DNA of 13,513 nt from Kiritimatiellia bacterium. GTDB taxonomy: Bacteria; Verrucomicrobiota; Kiritimatiellia; RFP12; UBA1067. The position numbers and the translations under genes were made by a program. Each line of letters opens with the position of its first letter. The first letter of the stretch is position 1. Location: positions 1-13,513 of the forward strand of contig JAGOBZ010000038.1 in the NCBI GenBank assembly GCA_017999015.1, read 5' to 3'. Below are positions 1-7,869 of the stretch, one piece after another. The notes beneath the pieces are model-generated. The model worked only from the letters and a program-made list of their open reading frames with translations, did no database searches and was not told the DNA's origin.

Positions 1-1141
1 GGCCGAAACCGCTCAGGCGCACACCGACATCGCGTTCGACCTGCTTGGTGTATTTGACAAATTCCGCCACGTGATTGCGCGGCACGACCACATCGCACTC
101 TTCCATTTCGGAGGTCGAGGCCTTGATCGCCTCGAGAAAGGCTCCGCGCGCGCTCCAGATCGAGACCTGACGCTCGTCGGTGTCGGAAATGAGCACATCC
201 TTGGCCCCGGCCTGCAGACACACCTCGGCGACCTTCTCGTAGATGGCCTCGACCTCTTCGCGGCTGTTGCCGTCGAACGTCAGCAGCAGGTAGGCGTCGG
301 ACGAGTGGTCGGGGAATTTTTTGCCCAGATACTGTTCGGCGCAGAGGATCACCGGTTTTTCCATGTACTCGATCGCTGTCGGGATGTACTTGGAGCGGAT
401 GATGACGGGGACCGTTTCGATGGCTGTCGCGAGATCATCGAAAGGCACGAGCAGGCTGATGGCCTTCTTGGGCAGGGGCAGCAGTTTAAGGATGGCTTTC
501 GTCACGAAGCCGAGTGTGCCTTCGGAGCCGACGATCAGATCCTTGACGCCGTACCCCGAGCTGTTTTTGACGATCTTGCCGCCGACCTCGATGACGTCGC
601 CACTGGCAAGGACCACTTCGAGACCGCGCACGTAGTCGCGCGTCACGCCGTATTTGACGGCGCGCATGCCGCCGGCGTTGGTGCTGATGTTGCCGCCGAT
701 CGAGGCGCTCTTCTCGCCGGGGTCCGGCGGATAGAAGAGATCGTGTTCTTCGACAAACTTGGCGATGTCCATCAGCAGCACACCGGGCTCGACGGTGAGC
801 GTGAGGTTGTCCTCGTCCAGTTCCAGGATCCGGTTCATGCGCGCGGTGCTCAGCATGATGCCACCGTAGAGGGCGACCGCGGCACCAACCAGACCGGTGC
901 CTTGCCCGCGCGGCGTCACCGGCAGGCGGCGGTCGTTCGCGTAGCGCAGCACGGCAGCGACCTGCTCGGTGGACACGGCCTCGACCAGGACATCGGGGAA
1001 ATGATGCACCGCGCCCATTTCGTCGTGGCTGTAGTCCTCATGGATTGCCTCGCGCGGCGTGACTCGGCCGTCCGGCTCCACCATGGATTTGAGAGCGGTG
1101 ATGTCGGCTTCGGTCAGACGGTTAAACGGCGACTCAGACAT
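1..1141 (-). CDS. FAD-linked 2-hydroxyacid (lactate) dehydrogenase, GlcD/LctD type, 3' end outside window
   Basis: Probably oxidises lactate (or another 2-hydroxyacid) to pyruvate on FAD and passes electrons to the neighbouring EtfAB. I translated the open frame by hand: 380 codons are visible, and the family usually runs to about 460, so the C-terminal part is missing. The FAD_binding_4 (PCMH-type) domain is clear. PRGQGTGLVGAAV lies at residues 77-89, PPDPGEKSASIGGNISTNAG at 138-157 and GSEGTLGFVT at 195-204. The FAD-oxidase C-terminal domain begins after about residue 220 and includes ECDVVVPRN near 358-366. The start is an ATG whose first bases overlap the etfA stop by 8 nt (ATGTCTGA). 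An AAGGGAG Shine-Dalgarno lies 9 nt upstream. Placement after larA-etfB-etfA points to the lactate dehydrogenase subunit of a confurcating complex. Glycolate or 2-hydroxyglutarate as substrate cannot be excluded by sequence alone. Confidence 0.9.
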   Translation of the reverse strand, partial: MSESPFNRLTEADITALKSMVEPDGRVTPREAIHEDYSHDEMGAVHHFPDVLVEAVSTEQVAAVLRYANDRRLPVTPRGQGTGLVGAAVALYGGIMLSTARMNRILELDEDNLTLTVEPGVLLMDIAKFVEEHDLFYPPDPGEKSASIGGNISTNAGGMRAVKYGVTRDYVRGLEVVLASGDVIEVGGKIVKNSSGYGVKDLIVGSEGTLGFVTKAILKLLPLPKKAISLLVPFDDLATAIETVPVIIRSKYIPTAIEYMEKPVILCAEQYLGKKFPDHSSDAYLLLTFDGNSREEVEAIYEKVAEVCLQAGAKDVLISDTDERQVSIWSARGAFLEAIKASTSEMEECDVVVPRNHVAEFVKYTKQVERDVGVRLSGFG

Positions 1142-2330
1142 GGGCGTGGTCTCCCTTCGCAAGCGTGTTCAAAAGTTCCGGGATGATTTCGCAAACGTCG
1201 CCGATCATCGCGGTGTGCGCGATTTTGAAAATCGAGGCATCCGGATCGATATTGATGGCGATGATCTTTTCGGCGCCGCTCATACCCGCGACAAACTGGA
1301 TCGACCCCGACACGCCGCAGGTGATGATCAGCTTGGGTTTGACTGTGCGTCCGCTGAGTCCGATCTGGCGGCGCGGCTCCAGCCAGCCGGCTTCGATGAC
1401 CGGCCGGGTTCCGCCCACCATGCCGCCCAGACGGTCGGCGAGCTGTTGCAGCAGGCCGAGATTTTCGCGCCGTTGGATGCCTTGGCCGGCCACGACCAAC
1501 ACATCGGCGTTTTCGATGTTCTTGACCGGCTCTTTGCGGTGGGACGACAGCGTTTCGATGCTGGAGGCCAGCATCGCGGCGCTCGGCGTCACGGCGATCA
1601 CATCGCCGCCCGGCTCTGCGCGGCGTTGAGGCACTGAAAAGATTTTATAGCGGACGGTGGCGAACTGCGGACGGTGGCGCGGCGTCCGGATATGCGCCAT
1701 GATGTTGCCGCCGAACGCCGGCCGGATCTGGTCGAGGTCGGTGTTGGTCTGCATATCCAGAAAGGTGCAGTCGGCGGTCAAGCCGGTGCGGAAGCGCGCG
1801 GCCACGCGCGGTGCCAGCGAGCGGCCGATCGCCGTGCCGCCGACCAGCACGGTAGAGGGTTTGCAGCGGTTGATGAAGTCTTCGAAAACCGCCGTGTAGG
1901 GCTCGATGCGGAAGTGCTCCAGTTGCGGGTGGTCGTAGACCGTGATCGTATCGATGCCGTAATGCCGCAGCTCTTCGGTCAAAGCGGCAAGGCGGTGTCC
2001 GGCCAGCAGCGCGTAGACCGGCTGTCCGATCTTGCCGGCCAGTTCGCAGGCTTTGCCGACCAGTTCCAGTGAAACCGGATGGATCTCGCCTTCGGTTTGG
2101 TCGATATAGACCGCGACGCCGCGCCACGCGCTCTTGTCGATCGACACCCGTCGGCTGTCAACGAGTTCAAAAGCTCCGGGAGGGCCCTTCTTGATACAGA
2201 GCTTGCACATGCGGCACGCCGGCGAGATGCTGACGCGGTTCGCGTTGACCTCGATGGCGCCGAACGGGCACAGGTCGGCGACATGTGCGAGATCAGGGAT
2301 TTTTTCTTGATGGACGATGAGTTCTGCCAT
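1134..2330 (-). CDS. etfA: Electron transfer flavoprotein alpha subunit with N-terminal ferredoxin domain
   Basis: This is the alpha subunit of a soluble electron-transfer flavoprotein, 398 residues. The C-terminal FAD domain is diagnostic, with QIGLSGRTVKPKLIITCGV starting at residue 322 followed by the usual SGSIQFVAGM. The N-terminal alpha/beta domain begins near residue 70. Ahead of it are about 60 extra residues forming a ferredoxin-like domain with four cysteines: C21 (in CPFGAI) and C39, C42, C45 (in CRMCKLC). That is enough for one [4Fe-4S] cluster, because the first half has lost its CxxCxxC. Ordinary respiratory EtfA lacks this domain. LctC and CarE of Acetobacterium woodii have it, so an electron-confurcating complex with the downstream dehydrogenase is inferred. 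The gene lies 9 nt after etfB, with AGGA just before the ATG, and overlaps the dehydrogenase start by 8 nt, suggesting translational coupling. Confidence 0.93.
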   Translation of the reverse strand: MAELIVHQEKIPDLAHVADLCPFGAIEVNANRVSISPACRMCKLCIKKGPPGAFELVDSRRVSIDKSAWRGVAVYIDQTEGEIHPVSLELVGKACELAGKIGQPVYALLAGHRLAALTEELRHYGIDTITVYDHPQLEHFRIEPYTAVFEDFINRCKPSTVLVGGTAIGRSLAPRVAARFRTGLTADCTFLDMQTNTDLDQIRPAFGGNIMAHIRTPRHRPQFATVRYKIFSVPQRRAEPGGDVIAVTPSAAMLASSIETLSSHRKEPVKNIENADVLVVAGQGIQRRENLGLLQQLADRLGGMVGGTRPVIEAGWLEPRRQIGLSGRTVKPKLIITCGVSGSIQFVAGMSGAEKIIAINIDPDASIFKIAHTAMIGDVCEIIPELLNTLAKGDHAHV

Positions 2331-2339
2331 GATGAGTTC

Positions 2340-3134
2340 CTAAACCAAAAATTTTGCCTCGCGCAGATAGGCGCAGAGCCGTCCGGCCAATTCGCCGGAC
2401 GAACCTTCCCACGTTTCACGGGTGACATGGTGTTCCGGCGGGAAGATACGCACCACGTTGGTCGGCGAGCCGTTCAGACCGTAATGGTCAGGGTCGGTGT
2501 CCGGAAAGTCAGCCAGCGTCATGCGGCGCACCGCAACCCCGCGCGTCTCTTTCTTGCGTTTGAACGAGGGCAGGCGGGGCGTGTGGATGCCCTTGTTGAC
2601 GGAGAGCAGGCAGGGCAGCGGTAGGCGGATGGTCTCTTCGGTGGCGGGGAGATCGACCTGCACAGTCACCGCGCGAGCCTGGCATTCAGGGATGGCGCTG
2701 ATGTTGGTCGCGTGGGGGATGTTCAGGAATTCGGCGATTTCCGGGCCGACCTGCGCGGTGTCGCCATCCGTGGTCTGCTGGCCGCAGATGATGATGCCGG
2801 TGTCTCCGATGGCCTGGATGGCCTGCGACAGCGTGTAGGCGGTCGCCAGGACGTCAGAGCCGGCGAATGCGCGGTCGGAAATCAGGGCCACTTCGTCGAT
2901 GCCCATCATCAGCGCTTCGCGCAGCGACTGTTCAGCCTGCGGCGGGCCCATGGTGAGCGCGAGGGTCGTGGCCTCGGGCCAGTGCGTCTTGAGGCGCAAC
3001 GCCGTCTCGATCGCGTACAGATCGTACGGGTTGATTTTTGATTCGACGCCGTCGCGCTTCAGCACGCCGGTTTTTTCATCGATGTCCACCTGCGTTGTGC
3101 CGGGGACTTGTTTGATACAGACTAGGATTCGCAT
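2340..3134 (-). CDS. etfB: Electron transfer flavoprotein beta subunit
   Basis: This is the beta subunit of the flavoprotein, 264 residues, a normal family length. It opens MRILVCIKQVPGT and carries the nucleotide-binding segment CGQQTTDGDTAQVGPEIAE at residues 117-135. The DGDTAQVGP form is the one seen in NAD-linked bifurcating or confurcating EtfB proteins (family knowledge). The C-terminal tail, ending in LREAKFLV, also fits that group. The frame continues upstream to 3167, but those 11 extra residues overlap larA and add nothing to the conserved start. The ATG at 3134 is preferred: it lies one base after the larA TGA (TGAGATG), with GGAG 10 nt upstream. The protein should dimerise with the EtfA encoded directly downstream and bind NAD(H) at its bifurcating flavin. 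Confidence 0.93.
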   Translation of the reverse strand: MRILVCIKQVPGTTQVDIDEKTGVLKRDGVESKINPYDLYAIETALRLKTHWPEATTLALTMGPPQAEQSLREALMMGIDEVALISDRAFAGSDVLATAYTLSQAIQAIGDTGIIICGQQTTDGDTAQVGPEIAEFLNIPHATNISAIPECQARAVTVQVDLPATEETIRLPLPCLLSVNKGIHTPRLPSFKRKKETRGVAVRRMTLADFPDTDPDHYGLNGSPTNVVRIFPPEHHVTRETWEGSSGELAGRLCAYLREAKFLV

Positions 3135-3135
3135 C

Positions 3136-4431
3136 TCACGTGTTCTCCACAATAACGGATACACCATCCGGAATGACGGTCACGCGCGCGTCCGGAGACG
3201 TCGCACGCCGCGCGATGTCGATCGCTTCTGGCAGACTTTTCGCCGCCTCCATGCCCATACTCCGGATCACGGCCGCGTCGCAAACATCGCTGACTAAGAT
3301 CACGCGGTGCTTGGCCAGGATACGCGCGAGGATTTGGACTTCCCATTGATCGGGAGCGGTCTTGTCCTGCGGCACGCGCCTGATCGCGGCCAGCAGTTCC
3401 TGCGGGTTTTTCATTTCGGCCAGCGCCCGGAAAAAGTGTTCGCCGCCCGCGCCGTCGCAGCACCCCGCCACCATGATCAGGGTGCCGCCGGGCCGGCAGC
3501 AGGCTTCGGCGGCGGTCATGCCCTTGACGGCCTGATAGATGTTCTGGTCGAGCGGATAGCCGCCGTTGCCGGTGATCACGATGTCGGCGGGCGTGCGGGG
3601 GACGGCGACCTCGCTCGCGAGTTGGCGGCAGCCTGCGGCGTGCGCCTCCTCGGGGTGGCCGGCAAAGGCGGCGCGAATGCTCTTGTCGGCATTGATCGTG
3701 ACGTTGAGAATGAAGGCCAGGCGCGCCTGTTGCGCGGCAAAGAGCATGTCGCGGTGAATCGGGTTACCTTCCAGGCTGCCGGCACGGGCGCGCGGGTCGG
3801 CGATAAAGGCGGCACAGTGGTTGGCGAGTACGGTGGCGCGGCCGGCGATGCCGGGCAGCACGCTTTTGCGGCCGCCGGAAAAGCCTGCGAAAAAGTGGGG
3901 TTCGATGAAGCCCTCCGCCACCAGCAGATCGGTGTCCAGCGCCGCGCGGTTCAGCCAGAGTTCGCCGCCGGAGGGCAGGCGCGCGAGTTGGCGCAGGCTC
4001 TCGGTGTCGGTGCAGTCGTGCATCAGGAACGTTTCGCGACGCACAACCTCCTCGCCGAATTTCTCGCGCAGTTCATCGGGTGTTGTTGCCCGATGGCAGC
4101 CGGTGGCCACGAGGATGCGAATGTCGATCGCGGGGTTACCGCGGCGCAGGCGCTCAAGCAGAAGCGGCAGCGTGATGCGGCTGGGCACCGGACGCGTATG
4201 GTCGCTGGTGATGATCGTGGCGGTCGCCCTGCCGGCCGCGAGTGCTTCAAGCGGCGGCGAACCGATGGGCTGGTCAAGTGCGCGCTCGACACGCTGGCGC
4301 TGCTCGTCGATGGATGGAGGCCGGGCATCCGTGGCGGCGTGGCAGGATGGCGTCAAAATCACCGTCTGGCATTCGGGCGGGAGATCCGCTTCCAGGGCGG
4401 ACGTGTGGTAAGGGATGCGTATGCGCGTCAT
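3136..4431 (-). CDS. larA: Lactate racemase family protein (nickel-pincer enzyme LarA)
   Basis: The product is likely the racemase that interconverts L- and D-lactate using the Ni-pincer nucleotide cofactor. Counting from a TTG codon at 4449, D83, R86, H119, H185, K195 and H211 correspond to D72, R75, H108, H174, K184 and H200 of Lactobacillus plantarum LarA, as I recall that numbering, all with an offset of exactly 11. K195 is the expected covalent cofactor lysine, in EPHFFAGFSGGRKSVLPGIA. SDHTRP and ATGCHR are also intact. I chose the ATG at 4431 (431 residues) because it has a GGA 7 nt upstream. The TTG at 4449 has no ribosome site and directly abuts the previous stop. The cofactor-making genes larB, larC and larE are not in the window. 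Other LarA-family members act on malate, phenyllactate or sugars, so lactate is inferred mainly from the adjacent lactate dehydrogenase-EtfAB genes. Confidence 0.9.
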   Translation of the reverse strand: MTRIRIPYHTSALEADLPPECQTVILTPSCHAATDARPPSIDEQRQRVERALDQPIGSPPLEALAAGRATATIITSDHTRPVPSRITLPLLLERLRRGNPAIDIRILVATGCHRATTPDELREKFGEEVVRRETFLMHDCTDTESLRQLARLPSGGELWLNRAALDTDLLVAEGFIEPHFFAGFSGGRKSVLPGIAGRATVLANHCAAFIADPRARAGSLEGNPIHRDMLFAAQQARLAFILNVTINADKSIRAAFAGHPEEAHAAGCRQLASEVAVPRTPADIVITGNGGYPLDQNIYQAVKGMTAAEACCRPGGTLIMVAGCCDGAGGEHFFRALAEMKNPQELLAAIRRVPQDKTAPDQWEVQILARILAKHRVILVSDVCDAAVIRSMGMEAAKSLPEAIDIARRATSPDARVTVIPDGVSVIVENT

Positions 4432-4449
4432 GGATCGATCCGATTTCAA

Positions 4450-5802
4450 TTACGTAACGTCAGGATATTGCCACGCGCCGCGGTAGGTGCGTCGCAGCCG
4501 TTTGTCCGCTTCGGGGTCGCCGGTTGTTTCTTTTTCACCCTCCCACATCACGCTGCGGCCGAGCTTCATGGAGATGTTGCCGAGCAAGCAGAGGGTCGTG
4601 GCCCGATGGGCGCCTTCAATGTCACACAGCGGCTTGCGTCCGGTGCGGATCGCGTCCAAGAAGTCGGCGAAGAGTTCCTTGATGTTCTGGCCGTCCGGCT
4701 GGTTGAGTGCGGCGTCTTCATGGATGACCGGCTCTTTGCGGTTCGAGGGATAGAAACTCCAGCCCTGCGTCCAGCCCAGATGAAACACGCCTTTTTGCCC
4801 GCAAAAATAGACGCCGACATTCTCGCCCTTTTCGTGCGGATTTCCGGCGAAGAGGCGGTGCTCCCAGGTGACGGCAGGCCCCTCGGCGAAGCGCCATGTT
4901 GCGACCTGCATATCCGGTGCGTCGCTGGTCTGTTCCGCATCGGTCAGGATCACCGGCCCGCGGATCAGACGGCCGCCGGTCGAGTGGCAGGAGACCGGGT
5001 GTTTGAGTCCGGTGATCCACAACACTTGGTCGAGCCAGTGGATACCCCAGTCGCCGAGCTGGCCGTTGGCGTAATCCATGAAATTCCGGAACCCGCGCGG
5101 GTGGAGGCCGCCGCCCCAGGCGTTCTGGATGTCGCCGCAATGGGGGCGCAGCGGGGCGGGGCCGCACCAGAAGTCCCAGTCGAGCCCCTTGGGCGGTTCG
5201 CTGTTGCGCCAAGGTTTCTCGGCGCCGCCGCCGTAGGTGATGAAGCAGCGGATCAGTCCGATGGCGCCGAGCTTGCCTGAGCGGATGAATTCGCGCGCGC
5301 TCTGGTTGTGCGGCGAGGCGCGGCGGTGTGTCCCGACCTGAACAACACGGCCGTATTTCGCGGCGGCGTTGACCATGGCTCGCCCTTCGAGGATCGTGTG
5401 GCTGATGGGCTTCTCGACATAGACGTGGGCGCCTTGCCGGCACGCTTCGATCATGATCAGGGCGTGCCAATGGTCCGGTGTGGCGATCAGGGCGATGTCG
5501 GGTTTTTCGGAGGCTAGGCACTCGCGGAAATCTTTGTAGAGTTTGGGGCGGTCGACGCCGCGTTTCGCAAGATTCGCGCAACAAAGCGCCAGCATGCGTT
5601 CGTCGACGTCGCAGAGTGCGGCAAGGTCGCACACGCCGGTATCCAGCGCCGTGTTCAGAATGTTGGTGCCCCACCAGCCTGAACCGATCAGCACGATACG
5701 GAACCGGCGCGCCTCCTGCGCACGCGCGACAAACGGAAAACTTCTGGCGGCGATCATGGCGGCCAGTGAAGTGCGGGAAAAATCTCTGCGTGTCAAATTC
5801 AC
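4450..5802 (-). CDS. Gfo/Idh/MocA family oxidoreductase with twin-arginine signal
   Basis: This is a predicted NAD(P)-dependent oxidoreductase or sugar-modifying enzyme, about 450 residues, exported folded through the Tat system. From the GTG at 5802 the leader has LTRRDFSRTS with the arginine pair at residues 5-6, a hydrophobic stretch to about 26 and a possible cleavage after VARA. The Rossmann fold follows: VLIGSGWWGTN near 37-47, ATPDHWH at 107-113 and the family EKP motif at 130-132. GDWGIHWLD at 250-258 carries the likely catalytic histidine and aspartate. The GTG at 5802 has GAGAG 5 nt upstream. Another in-frame GTG at 5814 lacks a ribosome site but cannot be excluded. The stop lies 18 nt before larA, so it is probably co-transcribed with the lactate genes. 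The substrate is unknown. Tat-type members of this family are very numerous in PVC bacteria. Confidence 0.9.
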   Translation of the reverse strand: MNLTRRDFSRTSLAAMIAARSFPFVARAQEARRFRIVLIGSGWWGTNILNTALDTGVCDLAALCDVDERMLALCCANLAKRGVDRPKLYKDFRECLASEKPDIALIATPDHWHALIMIEACRQGAHVYVEKPISHTILEGRAMVNAAAKYGRVVQVGTHRRASPHNQSAREFIRSGKLGAIGLIRCFITYGGGAEKPWRNSEPPKGLDWDFWCGPAPLRPHCGDIQNAWGGGLHPRGFRNFMDYANGQLGDWGIHWLDQVLWITGLKHPVSCHSTGGRLIRGPVILTDAEQTSDAPDMQVATWRFAEGPAVTWEHRLFAGNPHEKGENVGVYFCGQKGVFHLGWTQGWSFYPSNRKEPVIHEDAALNQPDGQNIKELFADFLDAIRTGRKPLCDIEGAHRATTLCLLGNISMKLGRSVMWEGEKETTGDPEADKRLRRTYRGAWQYPDVT

Positions 5803-5825
5803 GTCTGCTCTCACATGGAATCAGC

Positions 5826-5853
5826 AGTTTAACATATTTGGTTTCCCGCTCAA
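5826..5853 (-). promoter_or_regulatory. Candidate promoter between speA and the oxidoreductase-lactate genes
   Basis: On the minus strand TTGAGC (5853-5848) is followed after 16 nt by TAAACT (5831-5826). Each hexamer matches 4 of 6 positions of the sigma70 consensus. Transcription would begin near 5819, leaving room for the GTG at 5802 but little leader for the one at 5814. The -35 begins just past the speA stop codon, in a gap of about 50 nt. It could let the oxidoreductase and lactate genes be expressed apart from speA. This is pattern matching only, and the sigma consensus of this organism is not known. Confidence 0.3.
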
Positions 5854-5855
5854 GA

Positions 5856-7781
5856 TCACTGCTCGAAGTACGTGTAGCCCCGCAGGCCGTTGTCGTAGGC
5901 TGCGAGGATTTCGCGACGTTCGGCAGGCGTGATGCGTTTGGCTTTGACCGCCTCCTCCGCCAGAGCGCGGAACTGTTCCATCAGGCGTTCGGGACGGTAT
6001 TCTACGTAACTGAGCACGTCGCCGACCGAGTCGCCCTGCAACTCCTGCACATATTCGATTTCGCCGTCTTCATCGACTTGAACGCTCACGACATTCGTGT
6101 CGCCGAAAAGATTGTGGAGGTCGCCCAGCGTTTCTTGGTACGCGCCGACCAGAAAGGCGGCTAGCATGTACGGCTCGCCCTTGCGCAACGCATGCACCGG
6201 CAGCACGGATTTGACATCATGCTGGTCGATAAATTTATCGATGCGACCGTCGCAGTCGCACGTGATGTCAGACAGGCAGGCCATGCGCGTGGGTTTTTCT
6301 GTCAAACGGTGGATCGGCATGATCGGGAAGAGCTGGTCGATGGCCCAGGCGTCGGGCAGTGATTGGAAGACGCTGAAGTTGCAGTAGTAAACGTCCGCCA
6401 AAAGGGCGTCGAGTCCGAGCAGATCTTTGGGGACGATTTTGAGGCCGGGCAGAAGTTCGCGGATGCGCGTCAGGATGTGCCAGAACAGGCAGTCGGCAGC
6501 CGCGTGCTGGCGCAGCGTGATATCGCCGTGCTTGAAGGCTTTCTGGATCTCTTCGCGGTAGTAGAGCGCGTCGTTGAAAGACTCCTGAAGGTTTTTGAGG
6601 CTCAGCGTGCGCGCCACGTACATCATGTTCTCAAGTGCCTCGGGGCGCGGCTCGGAAATATTCTCCGGGCACTCCTTCTCCTCATAAATGGCGGCATCGA
6701 GCACATTGATGACCAGCACCGAATAGTAGCCGATCAGCGCGCGGCCGGACTCGCTGATGACAGCCGGGTGCGGGATCTCTGCCTCGTTACAGGCGGTCAT
6801 GATCCCTTCGATCACGTCAGCGCAGTATTCGGAAATATCGTAATTCGCGCTGCTGGCGAAATTCGTATGCGAGCCGTCGTAATCGATGGCCAGCCCGCCG
6901 CCGATATCGAAAATCCCCATGCGCGCGCCCTCTTTGACCAAGCCGACGTAAAAGCGCGAGGCTTCCTTGACGGCGTCGCGGATCTCGCGGATGTTCGGCA
7001 CCTGAGAGCCGAGGTGGTAGTGCAGCAGCTCCAGGCAATCCAGCATCTGAACGTCGCGCAGGGTGTCGACCACATCGATCACCTGCGACGGGGTGAGGCC
7101 GAACACACTGCGCTCGCCGCCGGACTCGGACCATTTGCCGCCGACGCGGCTGGAGAGTTTCACGCGGATGCCCATGCGCGGGCGTATGCCGAGTGCGGCC
7201 GAGCGTTCCAGAATCAGGTTCAGTTCGTCGGTGGTTTCAAGAACCAGGATGGTCTGGAGACCCATCTTGAGCGACGAGAGCGCGAGATCGATGAACTCAG
7301 CGTCTTTGTAGCCGTTGCAGATCAGAAAGGCTTTCGGATCGCGCATATAGGCCAACGCGGCGATCAGTTCGGCCTTGGACCCGGCCTCGAGTCCATGGTG
7401 ATAGGGGGCGCCGAACGTGACCACGTCATGGACCGCCTGCTGCTGCTGGTTGACTTTGATCGGGAAGACGCCGCGATAGACATTCTGGTAGGCGTAATCC
7501 GAGATCGCCTTCTTAAACGACTCGTTGATCAGGCGGATGCGGTTGCCCAGCAGGTCGCTGAACCGCAGCAGCAGCGGCAGGCTCATGCCGCGGTCGTGCA
7601 GGCCGTGAACGATGTCAGAGAGATTGATGCGGACCGTGCCGGTGGCATTTTTCAGGTTGACGGCCGCGAAGCCGTCGTCCGTAACCGAAAAGTGACCTTG
7701 GCCCCAAGCGCCGACCCCATACAATTCGGCGCTTTTTACACTGTTCCAGCCGTCCAACGCATCCAGCAGGTTTTGTGACAT
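5856..7781 (-). CDS. speA: Biosynthetic arginine decarboxylase (PLP-dependent)
   Basis: Decarboxylates arginine to agmatine, the first step of the agmatine route to putrescine and other polyamines, in the cytoplasm. The product is 641 residues from the chosen ATG, close to the 658 of E. coli SpeA, and resembles it end to end. FPIKVNQ holds the PLP lysine at K109. Other shared blocks are GLEAGSKAEL, ICNGYKD, HYHLGSQ, FDIGGGLAIDYDG and SESGRA. DITCDCDG carries the active-site cysteine, followed by FLVGAYQE and LHNLFGDT, and the protein ends GLRGYTYFEQ, much like E. coli. The frame is open to 7883, with ATGs at 7808 and 7802 and a TTG at 7883. None has a good ribosome site, and 7781 was chosen because the conserved region begins about 10 residues later. 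No agmatine deiminase or agmatinase gene is visible. It is the first gene of the leftward block. Confidence 0.95.
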   Translation of the reverse strand: MSQNLLDALDGWNSVKSAELYGVGAWGQGHFSVTDDGFAAVNLKNATGTVRINLSDIVHGLHDRGMSLPLLLRFSDLLGNRIRLINESFKKAISDYAYQNVYRGVFPIKVNQQQQAVHDVVTFGAPYHHGLEAGSKAELIAALAYMRDPKAFLICNGYKDAEFIDLALSSLKMGLQTILVLETTDELNLILERSAALGIRPRMGIRVKLSSRVGGKWSESGGERSVFGLTPSQVIDVVDTLRDVQMLDCLELLHYHLGSQVPNIREIRDAVKEASRFYVGLVKEGARMGIFDIGGGLAIDYDGSHTNFASSANYDISEYCADVIEGIMTACNEAEIPHPAVISESGRALIGYYSVLVINVLDAAIYEEKECPENISEPRPEALENMMYVARTLSLKNLQESFNDALYYREEIQKAFKHGDITLRQHAAADCLFWHILTRIRELLPGLKIVPKDLLGLDALLADVYYCNFSVFQSLPDAWAIDQLFPIMPIHRLTEKPTRMACLSDITCDCDGRIDKFIDQHDVKSVLPVHALRKGEPYMLAAFLVGAYQETLGDLHNLFGDTNVVSVQVDEDGEIEYVQELQGDSVGDVLSYVEYRPERLMEQFRALAEEAVKAKRITPAERREILAAYDNGLRGYTYFEQ

Positions 7782-7869
7782 TTCAGGTTCGTTGCCTCGC
7801 ATGCTCATGTTGTTGCCGATCAAATCCCTGCACTTCCTGTTCTGAGCCCGGGATGTGAAAGAAGACCGG

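Noticed and set aside
71..1186. A 371-codon open frame on the plus strand
   Set aside because: It is the antisense shadow of the FAD-linked dehydrogenase, which carries all PCMH-domain motifs on the minus strand.
4432..4449. TTG start for larA directly after the oxidoreductase stop
   Set aside because: It has no ribosome site, and the ATG at 4431 has a GGA at good spacing and sits just before the conserved region.
3307..5280. A 657-codon open frame on the plus strand
   Set aside because: It lies opposite larA and the oxidoreductase, both with clear family motifs. Long antisense frames are expected in GC-rich genes, and the translation is low-complexity in G, A, R, V and D with no recognisable domain.
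6363..7778. A 471-codon open frame on the plus strand
   Set aside because: It is the antisense shadow of speA, whose end-to-end similarity to E. coli SpeA settles the coding strand.
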